In this document: one piece after another, positions 24,069 through 32,153 of the stretch | Position numbering within the stretch: the stretch's first letter is position 1 | Layout: each line of letters begins with the position of its first letter | DNA from: a virus | Virus record (IMG/VR): IMGVR_UViG_3300038701_002551 | Coordinates: 1 to 39,302 of that record | Length of the DNA stretch: 39,302 nucleotides | Reading direction: 5' to 3' (one strand) | The notes under the pieces: model-generated | Databases searched by the model: none | What the model saw: only the letters and a program-made list of their open reading frames with translations | Told to the model about the DNA's origin: nothing | Translations under genes and position numbers: made by a program

Positions 24069-24605
24069 ATGTTATTAGATGCAGTAAACGGTTTTTCAGA
24101 TGTTTCATTTAACCTTGGTAATATTATTACAATTATTGGCGGGGTAATTGCAACCGGGGCTTCATTTGGGGCTGTAAAATGGGGTTTAAATAATCATAAA
24201 TCATTAACGGCTGAAAAATTTAAAAACCAATCAAAAGAATTTAATGAATCGAAAACCCAGCATGAAAAAGAATTTAATGAATCAAAAACCCAACATGATA
24301 AAGATTTTGAATCATTAAAATCAGATTTTGAAAAATCAACCCAGATTATGCAAGCTAATTTTGATCGAGAATATAGAAATGTTCAAGAAAAATTTATTGA
24401 TTCACAGCGTGAAAAAAGAAAAATACGGGAAGAATTGAAAAAAGAAATTGATGTTTGCCATAAAAGAACTGATGCTGTAAATATAAAATTAGATGGTTTT
24501 CAAAAAGATATTCAGGCCGAAATTAAAAAAGTTGATCGTGAACTTGGCGAAATCAAAACAGGTATCAACAGCATAAAAGAACTAATACAAAACAAAACCA
24601 ATTAA
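24069..24605 (+). CDS. membrane-anchored coiled-coil protein in the lysis block
   Basis: 178 residues. One transmembrane segment (about 17-42, LGNIITIIGGVIATGASFGAVKWGL) is followed by a long charged coiled coil to the end. The coil starts with a tandem peptide repeat of 11 residues (EFNESKTQHEK, EFNESKTQHDK), encoded by a 33-base duplication at 24237-24302. It precedes a putative lytic enzyme and a holin-like gene. It could be a holin partner or a spanin-type element; topology supports a membrane role but not a specific one. Confidence 0.6.
   Translation: MLLDAVNGFSDVSFNLGNIITIIGGVIATGASFGAVKWGLNNHKSLTAEKFKNQSKEFNESKTQHEKEFNESKTQHDKDFESLKSDFEKSTQIMQANFDREYRNVQEKFIDSQREKRKIREELKKEIDVCHKRTDAVNIKLDGFQKDIQAEIKKVDRELGEIKTGINSIKELIQNKTN
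24237..24302 (+). repeat. 33-bp tandem duplication inside the coiled-coil gene
   Basis: Units 24237-24269 and 24270-24302 are nearly identical (three differences seen). The length is a multiple of three, and each unit encodes 11 residues, keeping the coiled-coil register. It looks like a recent in-frame duplication that could vary in copy number among relatives. Confidence 0.85.
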
Positions 24606-24607
24606 AT

Positions 24608-25195
24608 ATGTTTTATTCAGCAAAAGAAATAATACAAAAAGTAAAAACAGCCCGTAATTTTAAAGAAATACCGGCTGATTTTTGGATTTGTGGAATCAGA
24701 AAAACAGATGATAAACCAGATAAATTTGATGATGTTTTTTATTTAATGAAAGGTGATAAAATTATAATTGAAACAACAGGAACAACGCACCCGGGAAAAG
24801 CTGTTTTAATGGGTGGTTTTAAAAAATACAATAAAAAAGGTGCAGCAGTTGTTGTTTCAAATTCTTGGTACAATAAAGTATGGAAAAAAGGGTATCATAA
24901 AAGGGTTTATAAAGCCTTGGTTCAAATTGGTGCAAAAATAGATATATACCGTGATGGTAATGCAGATGATAAAATTGATGCATCTGGTAAAATTTATTCA
25001 GGTTTTTTTGGAATTAATTTTCATCTTTCAGGTAAAAACCCATTAAAAAACCTTATTAAAAAAATCATTGGTTTCTGGTCTGCTGGTTGTCAAGTATGCA
25101 ATGTTTATGCAGATTACAGAAAAATAATAAAAATTATATGGCAATCAGATCAAGAATTTGTTAGTTATGTAATTGTAGATGAATTTTCAATTTAA
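24608..25195 (+). CDS. putative endolysin with YkuD (L,D-transpeptidase)-like motif
   Basis: 195 residues. Conserved-looking blocks: GIR (29-31), DKFDDVFYLM (38-47), TTGTTHPGKAV (57-66), YRDGNADDKID (114-124), GFFGINFHLSG (132-142) and FWSAGCQVCN (156-165). The His139...Ser158-x-Gly-Cys161 arrangement resembles the H...S-x-G-C catalytic signature of YkuD-type cysteine enzymes that act on peptidoglycan. I know this block pattern from phage lysis regions, where it is usually annotated as a hydrolase of unknown type. Neighbours are membrane and holin-like genes. No signal peptide is seen, so export would need the holin. Confidence 0.55.
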   Translation: MFYSAKEIIQKVKTARNFKEIPADFWICGIRKTDDKPDKFDDVFYLMKGDKIIIETTGTTHPGKAVLMGGFKKYNKKGAAVVVSNSWYNKVWKKGYHKRVYKALVQIGAKIDIYRDGNADDKIDASGKIYSGFFGINFHLSGKNPLKNLIKKIIGFWSAGCQVCNVYADYRKIIKIIWQSDQEFVSYVIVDEFSI

Positions 25196-25209
25196 TTAAA
25201 AATAAGTTT

Positions 25210-25467
25210 ATGAAAGAAAAAGTAATATCATGGGCCACAACAATAATTGGCATTGGCCTTGTTGTAATGTTTGCAGTAATTTATTTTCAATCAGAAGATA
25301 AAAACCTTTTTCAGTTTTGCGGCGGGGTTGCTTCTGGTTTGATTTTAATGTGGTTTCGTGGTGAATGGGCCGTTCAGCTTTGGAATGTTGCATTAGGTGC
25401 ATTAAAAAATAAAACTGGACAAAATACCCAAGAAAGAAAAGAAAACCCAACAGATGATGAAAATTGA
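25210..25467 (+). CDS. holin-like membrane protein
   Basis: 85 residues. Two hydrophobic segments, about 8-26 (WATTIIGIGLVVMFAVIYF) and 34-48 (FCGGVASGLILMWFR), are followed by a polar, charged C-terminus (NKTGQNTQERKENPTDDEN). Size, topology and position between the lytic enzyme and the spanin-like genes fit a small class II-type holin. It overlaps the next gene by 14 bases. Holins are too diverse for certainty by sequence. Confidence 0.6.
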   Translation: MKEKVISWATTIIGIGLVVMFAVIYFQSEDKNLFQFCGGVASGLILMWFRGEWAVQLWNVALGALKNKTGQNTQERKENPTDDEN

Positions 25468-25774
25468 TCTGATTAAGGTAATAACAATTGCAAATTTTAT
25501 TGCAGTTGTTGTTTTTATTTTCGTATTCTTATTAAAAGATTCTGCACCTATCAATACAATTGATGGTGAAAAAAGATTTAATGATATTGATTCTGTTTTG
25601 AAAGAAATAAATCAAAGAAAACCAATTGAAGAAAAAATTTATATTATAGACAATGAAACAATTAAAAAAGTTAATGGTAATGACACTATTCGTAACAGGG
25701 CCACAATTGACAGCCTTTTCACAAACTTCAGCCGATTCATTAAGCCAGCCGCAATTGATACGGCCCGCCGATAG
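25454..25774 (+). CDS. inner-membrane spanin-like protein (Rz-like)
   Basis: 106 residues. One N-terminal transmembrane segment (about 5-28, IKVITIANFIAVVVFIFVFLL) is followed by a polar, helical periplasmic part of about 75 residues. This is the type II topology of inner-membrane spanins. The last third of the gene overlaps the next gene in a different frame for 122 bases, the arrangement known from Rz/Rz1 pairs. Function is inferred from topology and gene architecture. Confidence 0.55.
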   Translation: MMKIDLIKVITIANFIAVVVFIFVFLLKDSAPINTIDGEKRFNDIDSVLKEINQRKPIEEKIYIIDNETIKKVNGNDTIRNRATIDSLFTNFSRFIKPAAIDTARR

Positions 25775-26045
25775 TTGTTTATCATGGCAGCAAATTGATG
25801 CATGCCTTGATTGCTTTATAATAGTTGAACAACAATTAAAAAAGATTTCAGAATTAAATGGTGAAATTGATACTTTGAATCAAGAAAACAACCTAATAAA
25901 AGAACAGGTTGAAATAAAAGTTGATCAGAACAAAGAATTAAAAAAACAAGCCAGAAAAGATAAAGCCCTTAAAATTTGGGTTCCAATTGTTTCAGGTGTT
26001 GCCGGCGCTGCTGCTGGTTATGGAATAGGCAAGGCCGTAAAATAG
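25653..26045 (+). CDS. secreted, C-terminally membrane-anchored spanin-like partner
   Basis: 130 residues. A signal peptide (about 1-24, KKLMVMTLFVTGPQLTAFSQ) is followed by a region with two cysteines, a coiled coil (about 60-105, QQLKKISELNGEIDTLNQENNLIKEQ) and a C-terminal glycine- and alanine-rich hydrophobic segment (IWVPIVSGVAGAAAGYGIGKAV). The gene starts inside the preceding spanin-like gene in another frame. There is no clear lipobox, so this is not a classical Rz1. An exported coiled coil with a C-terminal membrane segment is closer to a unimolecular spanin layout. A strong terminator follows. Confidence 0.55.
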   Translation: MKQLKKLMVMTLFVTGPQLTAFSQTSADSLSQPQLIRPADSCLSWQQIDACLDCFIIVEQQLKKISELNGEIDTLNQENNLIKEQVEIKVDQNKELKKQARKDKALKIWVPIVSGVAGAAAGYGIGKAVK

Positions 26046-26076
26046 CATAATTAATTTTATGTTTTCGTAGGTAGAT

Positions 26077-26106
26077 AAAAAAGCCCGGGTAAAACCGGGC
26101 TTTTTT
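26077..26106. terminator. bidirectional terminator between lysis genes and GH16 gene
   Basis: Perfect 12-bp stem, AAAAAAGCCCGG (26077-26088) with CCGGGCTTTTTT (26095-26106), and loop GTAAAA. A-run and T-run on either side let it work on both strands for the convergent genes. The 18-base core GCCCGGGTAAAACCGGGC recurs at 33646-33663. Confidence 0.92.
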
Positions 26107-26108
26107 AG

Positions 26109-26855
26109 TTATGATATAACAGCATTATTAAATGGTGTATATTTAAAATCAAGCACATGCATTTCACTTGAAGGTTGTGATGTTTCAATATGTTCATCTT
26201 GAATACCGTTATTTATTACAACAACAAATTTTTCTTTTCTTAGCTGCATCATAATTGCCGGATCATCAATTTTTCGTACACATTTATCATCATAAAATAT
26301 TTTAATTGAATCTGGTCTAAATTCAACCGCATAATTAATATATTTCTTATGCGGTGATTTAAACCCTAAAAAATGGCTTTTTGCTTTTAATTGTTTATGT
26401 TGTTTTGGATTTGGCCCGTAATGTAAATTTGAATTCATACGCCAAAATTTACCCCCGAACCATTCCCAGAAATACAGCCAATTAAAATAAGAACCATATT
26501 TATTTGTATAGCCTTCAAAAATATCAATTTCAGGCGGCCAAGAGTTGGCACCAGTAAGCCAAAAAGCCGGCCAAAGGTATTTACCTTCAGGAACTTTTAT
26601 AATTGCTTCAAATCGACCAAAACTAAATTTTTCTTGTGAAACAATCATACCAATTCCGTAATCAAGCTGAATAAATTTATTTTTTGAATCCAGCCAGAAT
26701 TTTTTGGGGTTGTAATGTGTTTTTAGAATAACAGTATCATCATCAAGTTTAACAACTGCATCTTTATCGCAATGATTTCTTAAATCATCTGGATGAAATG
26801 CCCCCCAATTAAACCGTGTTTGCCAGTTTAAGTTTTTCCATTTAATTATTTTCAT
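26109..26855 (-). CDS. GH16 family glycoside hydrolase
   Basis: 248 residues, the size of a single GH16 catalytic domain. The signature SWPPEIDIFEG (105-115) carries the catalytic triad Glu109 (nucleophile), Asp111 and Glu114 (acid/base) of the ExDxxE motif. Supporting segments are FSFGRFEAIIKVPEGKYLWPAFWL (77-100) and NYAVEFRPDSIKIFYDD (about 175-190). The family cleaves beta-1,3/1,4-glucans and galactans. No signal peptide is seen, so it would act after lysis or as a virion enzyme on capsule or exopolysaccharide. It faces the lysis block across a shared terminator, and the minus-strand location suggests it may be a cargo gene. Confidence 0.85.
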   Translation of the reverse strand: MKIIKWKNLNWQTRFNWGAFHPDDLRNHCDKDAVVKLDDDTVILKTHYNPKKFWLDSKNKFIQLDYGIGMIVSQEKFSFGRFEAIIKVPEGKYLWPAFWLTGANSWPPEIDIFEGYTNKYGSYFNWLYFWEWFGGKFWRMNSNLHYGPNPKQHKQLKAKSHFLGFKSPHKKYINYAVEFRPDSIKIFYDDKCVRKIDDPAIMMQLRKEKFVVVINNGIQDEHIETSQPSSEMHVLDFKYTPFNNAVIS

Positions 26856-27040
26856 ACTTCTTGAATTTTAATTTTTAAATCAGTTATTTCATTTTTAGTT
26901 TTTTTATCAATTAAAACTTTATATTCTAAAGTTACAGTTGATAAAACATCAAAAGCATCATTACCCCACCGGGTGCAATCAGCCATTGTTTCTTTGCCGT
27001 TTTTAGTCGAGATTATCACCCTGAATTTTTTCATCTTCAA
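26852..27040 (-). CDS. small hypothetical protein upstream of GH16
   Basis: 62 residues, not recognised. A small alpha/beta protein (KKFRVIISTKNGKETMADCTRWGNDAFDVLSTVTLEYKVLIDKK). It overlaps the GH16 start by 4 bases and the HTH gene end by 38 bases in another frame, so the three minus-strand genes form one operon transcribed from the control region at about 27.24 kb. Confidence 0.6.
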   Translation of the reverse strand: MKMKKFRVIISTKNGKETMADCTRWGNDAFDVLSTVTLEYKVLIDKKTKNEITDLKIKIQEV

Positions 27041-27221
27041 TTTTTTTTAATGTTTCGTTTAATTTTCCGTATTCTTTTAATGATTTGGGTGTTTTTCTTC
27101 GCCAATTATTTAAAGTGGACCATGAAACACCAGATTTACGGCAAAGTTCTTGCATTGAAATACCGGTATTAATGCACCTTTGCTTAATGGTTTCAAAAAC
27201 CTTTGAATTTGTTTTGCTCAT
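27003..27221 (-). CDS. helix-turn-helix transcriptional regulator
   Basis: 72 residues. FETIKQRCINTGISMQELCRKSGVSWSTLNNWRRKTPKSL (about 10-49) is a lambda-repressor/Xre-type helix-turn-helix, with recognition helix SWSTLNNWRR. It has only a short C-terminal helix and no protease or ligand domain, so it resembles Cro-type rather than CI-type regulators. It is divergent from the early region, with the 20-bp operator-like palindrome 17 bases upstream of its start. It probably represses its own operon and the rightward early promoter. Confidence 0.8.
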   Translation of the reverse strand: MSKTNSKVFETIKQRCINTGISMQELCRKSGVSWSTLNNWRRKTPKSLKEYGKLNETLKKIEDEKIQGDNLD

Positions 27222-27237
27222 AAATTATTTTTTAATT

Positions 27238-27257
27238 ATGATGTAAATATACATTAT
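27238..27257. promoter_or_regulatory. operator-like palindrome between divergent transcription units
   Basis: ATGATGTAAATATACATTAT, an imperfect palindrome (ATGTA....TACAT core). It matches the perfect palindrome at 33387-33406 in 18 of 20 bases. It lies between the HTH gene and the rightward promoter, over the expected -33 region of the latter, fitting a repressor site. Confidence 0.65.
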
Positions 27258-27262
27258 TTTTA

Positions 27263-27270
27263 TATATTTG
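27263..27270 (+). promoter_or_regulatory. rightward early promoter -7 box
   Basis: TATATTTG fits TAnnTTTG exactly. Transcription would start near 27276, about 18 bases before the ASCH-protein start at 27294. No clean -33 TTTG is seen, and that position is occupied by the operator-like palindrome. Confidence 0.6.
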
Positions 27271-27293
27271 CACCATACCATTAATATTTTTTT

Positions 27294-27845
27294 ATGAAAA
27301 CGCAACCAATTTTATTTTCTGCTGATATGGTAAACGCTATATTACAGAACCGAAAAACAGAAACCCGCCGTATATATAAAGGTGGTAAAATTAAGTTTGA
27401 AAAAGATCAAATTCTTTATGTACGTGAAGGCTTTTTAAAATCAATTGATTCTGGAAAAATTCTTTATACTGCTGATTATTCAAAATCTGAATTATTCAAT
27501 TTATCAAAGGCTGGGTTCAGAAAAAAACCTTCAATACATTTACCTCGAGCAAATTCCAGAATCTGGTTAAAAGTTTTAGATGTAAGAATTGAAAGATTGC
27601 AAGAAATAACACGTGCATCATCAATAAAAGAAGGTGTTGAAATTTATGATCATAATTCAAGTGAAGGCGAAAAACATTCATATAAAAATTATCTTTTTCC
27701 ATCTTATGAAAATCGGTTTCCAAATCCAATATCATCATTTAAATCATTATGGAAAAAGATAAACGGCAATCAAAGCTGGTATGATAACCCTGAAGTTATT
27801 GTTGTTGAATTTGAACTTAATACACTTGAAGATGAAAAATCATGA
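27294..27845 (+). CDS. ASCH (PUA-like) domain protein
   Basis: 183 residues. The pattern ILFSADMVNAILQNRKTETRRIYKG, ILYVREGF, KPSIHLPRANSRIWLKVLDVRIERLQEIT, EGVEIYD, FKSLWKKINGNQSWYDNPEVIVVEFEL is a very common phage gene with an ASCH/PUA-like RNA-binding fold. Its exact role in phages is unknown; binding of RNA or modified nucleotides has been proposed for the superfamily. It is the first gene of the rightward early region and overlaps the next gene by 14 bases. Confidence 0.8.
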   Translation: MKTQPILFSADMVNAILQNRKTETRRIYKGGKIKFEKDQILYVREGFLKSIDSGKILYTADYSKSELFNLSKAGFRKKPSIHLPRANSRIWLKVLDVRIERLQEITRASSIKEGVEIYDHNSSEGEKHSYKNYLFPSYENRFPNPISSFKSLWKKINGNQSWYDNPEVIVVEFELNTLEDEKS

Positions 27846-28230
27846 TGTTTTATCTGTTAATGATCTTTTTAAACAAGGCATTGGTATGAAATATTGCTAT
27901 GCAATTGAAAAGGTTCAGGAAAACGTATCAATAAAAATTGATGCAATTGAAGCAATTGAAATTGGCCCCGGTTTACCGAAATTCAAAAAACAATTAGATG
28001 TTCACGTGAATAATATTAATTGTTTTTACCGATGGTTTCATATTAGAAACGGAATTTCTGATTATACTTTAATTGAAGTTTATAAATTATTTGGTGATAT
28101 ATGGCAAAAGGAACAAGAAAACAGAACTATTTTATCTTTACGTTCAGAATTCAAGCTTAAATACTTGGGTGAAGGAAAGAAATTATATATTCGCAGAATT
28201 GCAAAGTACATGAAAAATAAATCATTATGA
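27832..28230 (+). CDS. hypothetical protein before the methyltransferase
   Basis: 132 residues from the ATG at 27832 (MKNHDVLSVNDLFKQGIGM). An earlier ATG at 27781 exists but lies deep in the ASCH gene. Not recognised. The sequence contains a helix pair (FYRWFHIRNGISDYTLIEVYKLFGDIWQKEQENR) and a basic C-terminus (KKLYIRRIAKYMKNKS), consistent with nucleic-acid binding. It overlaps the methyltransferase start by 4 bases (ATGA). Confidence 0.6.
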   Translation: MKNHDVLSVNDLFKQGIGMKYCYAIEKVQENVSIKIDAIEAIEIGPGLPKFKKQLDVHVNNINCFYRWFHIRNGISDYTLIEVYKLFGDIWQKEQENRTILSLRSEFKLKYLGEGKKLYIRRIAKYMKNKSL

Positions 28231-29360
28231 AAGAAATAAATGTTTTATCATTATTTGATGGCATGTCATGCGGTCAACTCGCAATAAATCGACTTGGAAT
28301 TAATTATAATAATTATTTTGCATCAGAAATAGACAATCACGCAATCAAGGTTACGCAATCAAATTTCCCAAAAACAAAACAACTTGGTTCAGTCGTTGAT
28401 TTAGAAACCTCTAAATTACCAAAAATTGATTTATTGATTGGCGGTTCACCTTGTCAAAGCTTTAGTTTTGCGGGTAAACGCAAGGGAATGACAACAAAAA
28501 CAAATATTGAAATACTATCATTAGATCAATATTTAAAAATGAAGGAAGAAAGATTTGAATTTCATGGGCAATCATATTTATTTTGGGAATATATGAGAAT
28601 ATTAAAAGAAGTGAAGCCAAAGTATTTTATACTTGAAAATGTAGTAATGTCGAAAAACTGGGAATCAATTTTATCAAATGCGGTTGGTTGCCACCCAATT
28701 TTAATTAATTCTTCACTTTTATCAGCGCAAAACAGAAAAAGATTATATTGGACCAACATAGGTAAAGAACCTTCAGGTTTATTTGGTGATTTAAAAAATA
28801 TAATTCCACAGCCAATAGATAAAAATATTTTATTAAAAGATGTTCTTGAAATGAATGTTGATAAAAAATATTTCTTATCAGAAAAAGCCATAATTAGTTT
28901 TTATAGAAAAAACGAAAAAAACAAAAAAAACAATATAAACTTCAAATTTGAACCCACAACAGGAAATAAAAAAAGCAAAATTATTACAACCAGAAGTGGC
29001 CAAAGGTCTGAAGATAATTTTATCATTCATAATACGCAACCAAGAAGCGGTGACCCAACAAAGGGAGGGACAGGACATCTAACAAGAAATGATGGCAAAA
29101 CATATTGTTTAGATACAGGAAATACAAATGCTGTTGAAATAAAAAATGATGATAATAAATTATCATCATCAATAGATTATTTAAGTGAAAAATTAGAAAA
29201 TTCATCAATTAGAAAATTAACGCCAATTGAATGTGAACGTTTGCAAACTGTACCAGATAATTACACAAATCATGTTTCAGATACCCAACGTTATAAAATG
29301 TTAGGTAATGGCTGGACAATTGACGTCATATGTCATATTCTTAGATATGCGAAATTTTAA
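28227..29360 (+). CDS. C5-cytosine DNA methyltransferase
   Basis: 377 residues with the full motif set in order. Motif I LSLFDGMSCGQ (7-17) binds AdoMet. Motif IV GGSPCQSFS (72-80) has catalytic Cys76. Motif VI is ENV (137-139) and motif VIII is QNRKRLYW (168-175). A target-recognition region follows, with GHLTRNDGKTYCLDTGN, then motifs IX-X with RKLTPIECERLQTVPDNYT and RYKMLGNGWTIDVI. No partner endonuclease is adjacent, so it is an orphan phage methylase that most likely protects the genome from host restriction. Target sequence cannot be read from the protein. Confidence 0.95.
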   Translation: MKEINVLSLFDGMSCGQLAINRLGINYNNYFASEIDNHAIKVTQSNFPKTKQLGSVVDLETSKLPKIDLLIGGSPCQSFSFAGKRKGMTTKTNIEILSLDQYLKMKEERFEFHGQSYLFWEYMRILKEVKPKYFILENVVMSKNWESILSNAVGCHPILINSSLLSAQNRKRLYWTNIGKEPSGLFGDLKNIIPQPIDKNILLKDVLEMNVDKKYFLSEKAIISFYRKNEKNKKNNINFKFEPTTGNKKSKIITTRSGQRSEDNFIIHNTQPRSGDPTKGGTGHLTRNDGKTYCLDTGNTNAVEIKNDDNKLSSSIDYLSEKLENSSIRKLTPIECERLQTVPDNYTNHVSDTQRYKMLGNGWTIDVICHILRYAKF

Positions 29361-29383
29361 AAAACAAACATCAAAAACACAAA

Positions 29384-32140
29384 ATGAATAGATTAGAAAT
29401 TGATCAATTAAAAGCATCAGTAAATATTGTTGACGTTATCAATCAACATGTACATCTGGAAAAAGTAAAAGCCGGTGAATACAAGGGGCAATGCTGTTTT
29501 CATGAAGATACAAAGCCATCAATGACCGTTTCAGAAAACAAACAAATTTTCCACTGTTTTGTTTGTAATACTGGGGGTGATGTTCTTGCATTTTTCATGC
29601 AGCAACCAAATTACAGTTTTAAAGATGCAGTGAACGCAATAAAAGGTGATATTGATTCATCAGTTCAGCAGCAGAAAAAGCCGGTAAAAAAGAAAAAAAC
29701 AAACCCGATTAAATCACCGGATTCATACCCGGCTGAATTTCCTGAAGTGAATCATTATAAAATGGGGGCACCCGCTGATCATTGGAATTATACAGATCAT
29801 CTTGGCCATTATATGACAATTATAAGGCGGTACAATTTCAAAGAGGGTAAATCATATATGCCTTTATCATGGCTTGATGTTGGTAATGGCCCACAGTGGG
29901 TTGATTTACAAATTCCAGTTGATCGGCCTGTATATAATTTGCAATTGATTCACCGTTTCCCAGATGCTGAAATTATAGTTGTTGAGGGTGAAAAATGTGC
30001 TGATTATGGCCAAAAGTTGGTTGATCCTAAAGAATTTATCTTTACAACTTGGATTGGTGGCAGTAATGCGATATATAAAACGAATTTTAGACCATTAGAG
30101 GGCCGTAAAGTTTTAAAATGGCCAGATAATGATGATGCTGGTAAAAAAGCGGTTACATTGTTGCCAATTGATGGTGAATATATACATGTTCCGGAAGATA
30201 AGCCCAAAAAATGGGATATTGCAGATAGTGGTTTTGATTCGGTCCAGCTGTTAGAATTCATAAAAAACAATACCAGCACTGAACCAATGATATTTTCAGA
30301 ACCAACAATGAAAAATAAAATTGTTGCTGAAGTAAAGAATCATAAAACAAAAGCCCCAGAACAAGAACCAGCAACAGAAGATGCAAAATTATCTGTTACA
30401 AAACAATATTTTGAATTTCTTGGTACCAAGATCACCAACAACCAACCCCATTTTTATTTTTACATAAGAAGGATTAAAAACGTAATAAAATTTGCATCAA
30501 CAGAACTTACAAGAAAAGTAAATATTGAACAATTGGCCCCGGCTGATATATGGGAAAATATGTTTTCTGATCGAAAATCATACAATAAAGATTGGGTTGC
30601 ATCATTTCTTGTTGAAGAATCCATGAAGAAAATAATCAATGTTGATACTGAACGCAGTGTTGGTTGCTGGCTTGATGATGGAAGAATTATTTTTTTTGAT
30701 GGTCAAACCATATATCATAAAGAAAAAAGATATTCAGCTTTTGATTTTCCAACAGAAAATGTATATATGCCTTCTTCAGAAATTGTAAAATTTTCAGCTA
30801 AAAACCCAATGAATGATTCAGATGGTAAAAAAACTTGGAATTTTATAAAAGAACTAGAATTTAAAAACATTGATCAAAACCGCCTTTTGGCTGGCTGGAT
30901 TGTATTAAGCCCTTTTGCATCATTATTACGCTGGCGGCCCCATATTTGGTTAATTGGTGAATCTGGAAAAGGTAAATCATGGATTACAGATCATGTAATT
31001 ATGCGTATGGGCGGCGGCATATCAATACTTGCTTCAGGTGGTACATCAGCTGCTGGTTTAAGAAATTACATATCATCAACAGGCCGTTCAGTGGTAATTG
31101 ATGAAATGGATGGCCAGAATAAAAAAATGCGTGATATGATCGGTGAAATTATAGAACTGGCCAGAATGTCAAGTTATCGTGAAGGCGGTGCAATTTTCAA
31201 AGCCAATACAACCGGTGGTGGTTTTTCGTTTGATGTTAAATCTGCATTTTGTTTTACTTCAGTAAATGAACAATTAGAAATGCAATCTGATAAAAACCGT
31301 TTTTCTGTACTTTCACTTGATAAGCAAATTGATCAGAAAAGATTTGAAAAATTTGAAAAAGCGTATGATGAATTCATGACTGAAGAAACGGTTTCTTCAT
31401 TAATTTCAAGAACCTTTTATAATTTAGAAAATATACTTTCAAATGCTGAATTAATTAAAACATATTTAAGAAGTAAATTTTCAGCCCGTGAATCAGACCA
31501 GATTTCATTTTTGCTTGCTGGTTATATCGGATTATTAAAAACCGGTGAAATTAGCAAAGCACAAGCCAAAAAAATGGCTGATGATTATGAAAACAAAACA
31601 TCTGATGAACTTGAAAAACGTGAAATGAATGATAATTTAGAATTATTGAATTTAATCTTAGGTTATCAGTACCGGATCAGTGCGGGTTACTTTTATGAAT
31701 TTTCACTTGGAAGATTAATTTCAATTGCTGCAAGGCTGGATGAATTACCAAACGAGGAAAACGGCCCAATGACTGATAAAATTTGTGATGAATCATTGCG
31801 AAATTTCGGAATTAAAGTAAACCGTGAAAAACAAACATTCATTATTATGAATTCATCAAGAAAAATTATTGATAATATTCTTGAAAAATCACCATTTAAT
31901 TCAAATTATCACAAGCAATTACGCCGGCTTGAAGATGCTGTTGAAACAGATACAACGTATTTTACACAAGGTGTTTACGGTCGGGGCACTGAAATACCCT
32001 TTAAATACTTAAATATGGGAATATCTGAAGCAGATATTGAAAAACCAGCTGAACCAGAAAAAGAAAATCTTGAAGATAGTGTTGATCCAGAATTTAAATT
32101 TGAAGGCCAAAATATTGATAAAGATGATTTACCATTTTAA
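29384..32140 (+). CDS. primase-helicase: CHC2 zinc finger, TOPRIM and P-loop domains
   Basis: 918 residues. Residues 35-61 are a CHC2-type zinc finger (Cys37, His40, Cys58, Cys61), as in DnaG. A TOPRIM domain lies at about 192-255 (AEIIVVEGEKCADYG with Glu201; VLKWPDNDDAG with Asp248 and Asp250). The C-terminal half is a DUF927-type P-loop ATPase with Walker A GESGKGKS (about 524-531) and Walker B SVVIDEMDG (about 569-577). It would make primers and unwind DNA at the fork. With no phage polymerase present, it is probably the central replication protein recruiting host polymerase. The C-terminal 40 residues are acidic. Confidence 0.9.
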   Translation: MNRLEIDQLKASVNIVDVINQHVHLEKVKAGEYKGQCCFHEDTKPSMTVSENKQIFHCFVCNTGGDVLAFFMQQPNYSFKDAVNAIKGDIDSSVQQQKKPVKKKKTNPIKSPDSYPAEFPEVNHYKMGAPADHWNYTDHLGHYMTIIRRYNFKEGKSYMPLSWLDVGNGPQWVDLQIPVDRPVYNLQLIHRFPDAEIIVVEGEKCADYGQKLVDPKEFIFTTWIGGSNAIYKTNFRPLEGRKVLKWPDNDDAGKKAVTLLPIDGEYIHVPEDKPKKWDIADSGFDSVQLLEFIKNNTSTEPMIFSEPTMKNKIVAEVKNHKTKAPEQEPATEDAKLSVTKQYFEFLGTKITNNQPHFYFYIRRIKNVIKFASTELTRKVNIEQLAPADIWENMFSDRKSYNKDWVASFLVEESMKKIINVDTERSVGCWLDDGRIIFFDGQTIYHKEKRYSAFDFPTENVYMPSSEIVKFSAKNPMNDSDGKKTWNFIKELEFKNIDQNRLLAGWIVLSPFASLLRWRPHIWLIGESGKGKSWITDHVIMRMGGGISILASGGTSAAGLRNYISSTGRSVVIDEMDGQNKKMRDMIGEIIELARMSSYREGGAIFKANTTGGGFSFDVKSAFCFTSVNEQLEMQSDKNRFSVLSLDKQIDQKRFEKFEKAYDEFMTEETVSSLISRTFYNLENILSNAELIKTYLRSKFSARESDQISFLLAGYIGLLKTGEISKAQAKKMADDYENKTSDELEKREMNDNLELLNLILGYQYRISAGYFYEFSLGRLISIAARLDELPNEENGPMTDKICDESLRNFGIKVNREKQTFIIMNSSRKIIDNILEKSPFNSNYHKQLRRLEDAVETDTTYFTQGVYGRGTEIPFKYLNMGISEADIEKPAEPEKENLEDSVDPEFKFEGQNIDKDDLPF

Positions 32141-32153
32141 AAAATAAAAATTC

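Noticed and set aside
27003-27221. Lysogeny module (CI-like repressor with integrase)
   Set aside because: The HTH protein lacks a C-terminal oligomerisation or protease domain, and no integrase or attachment site was found, so temperate status cannot be claimed.
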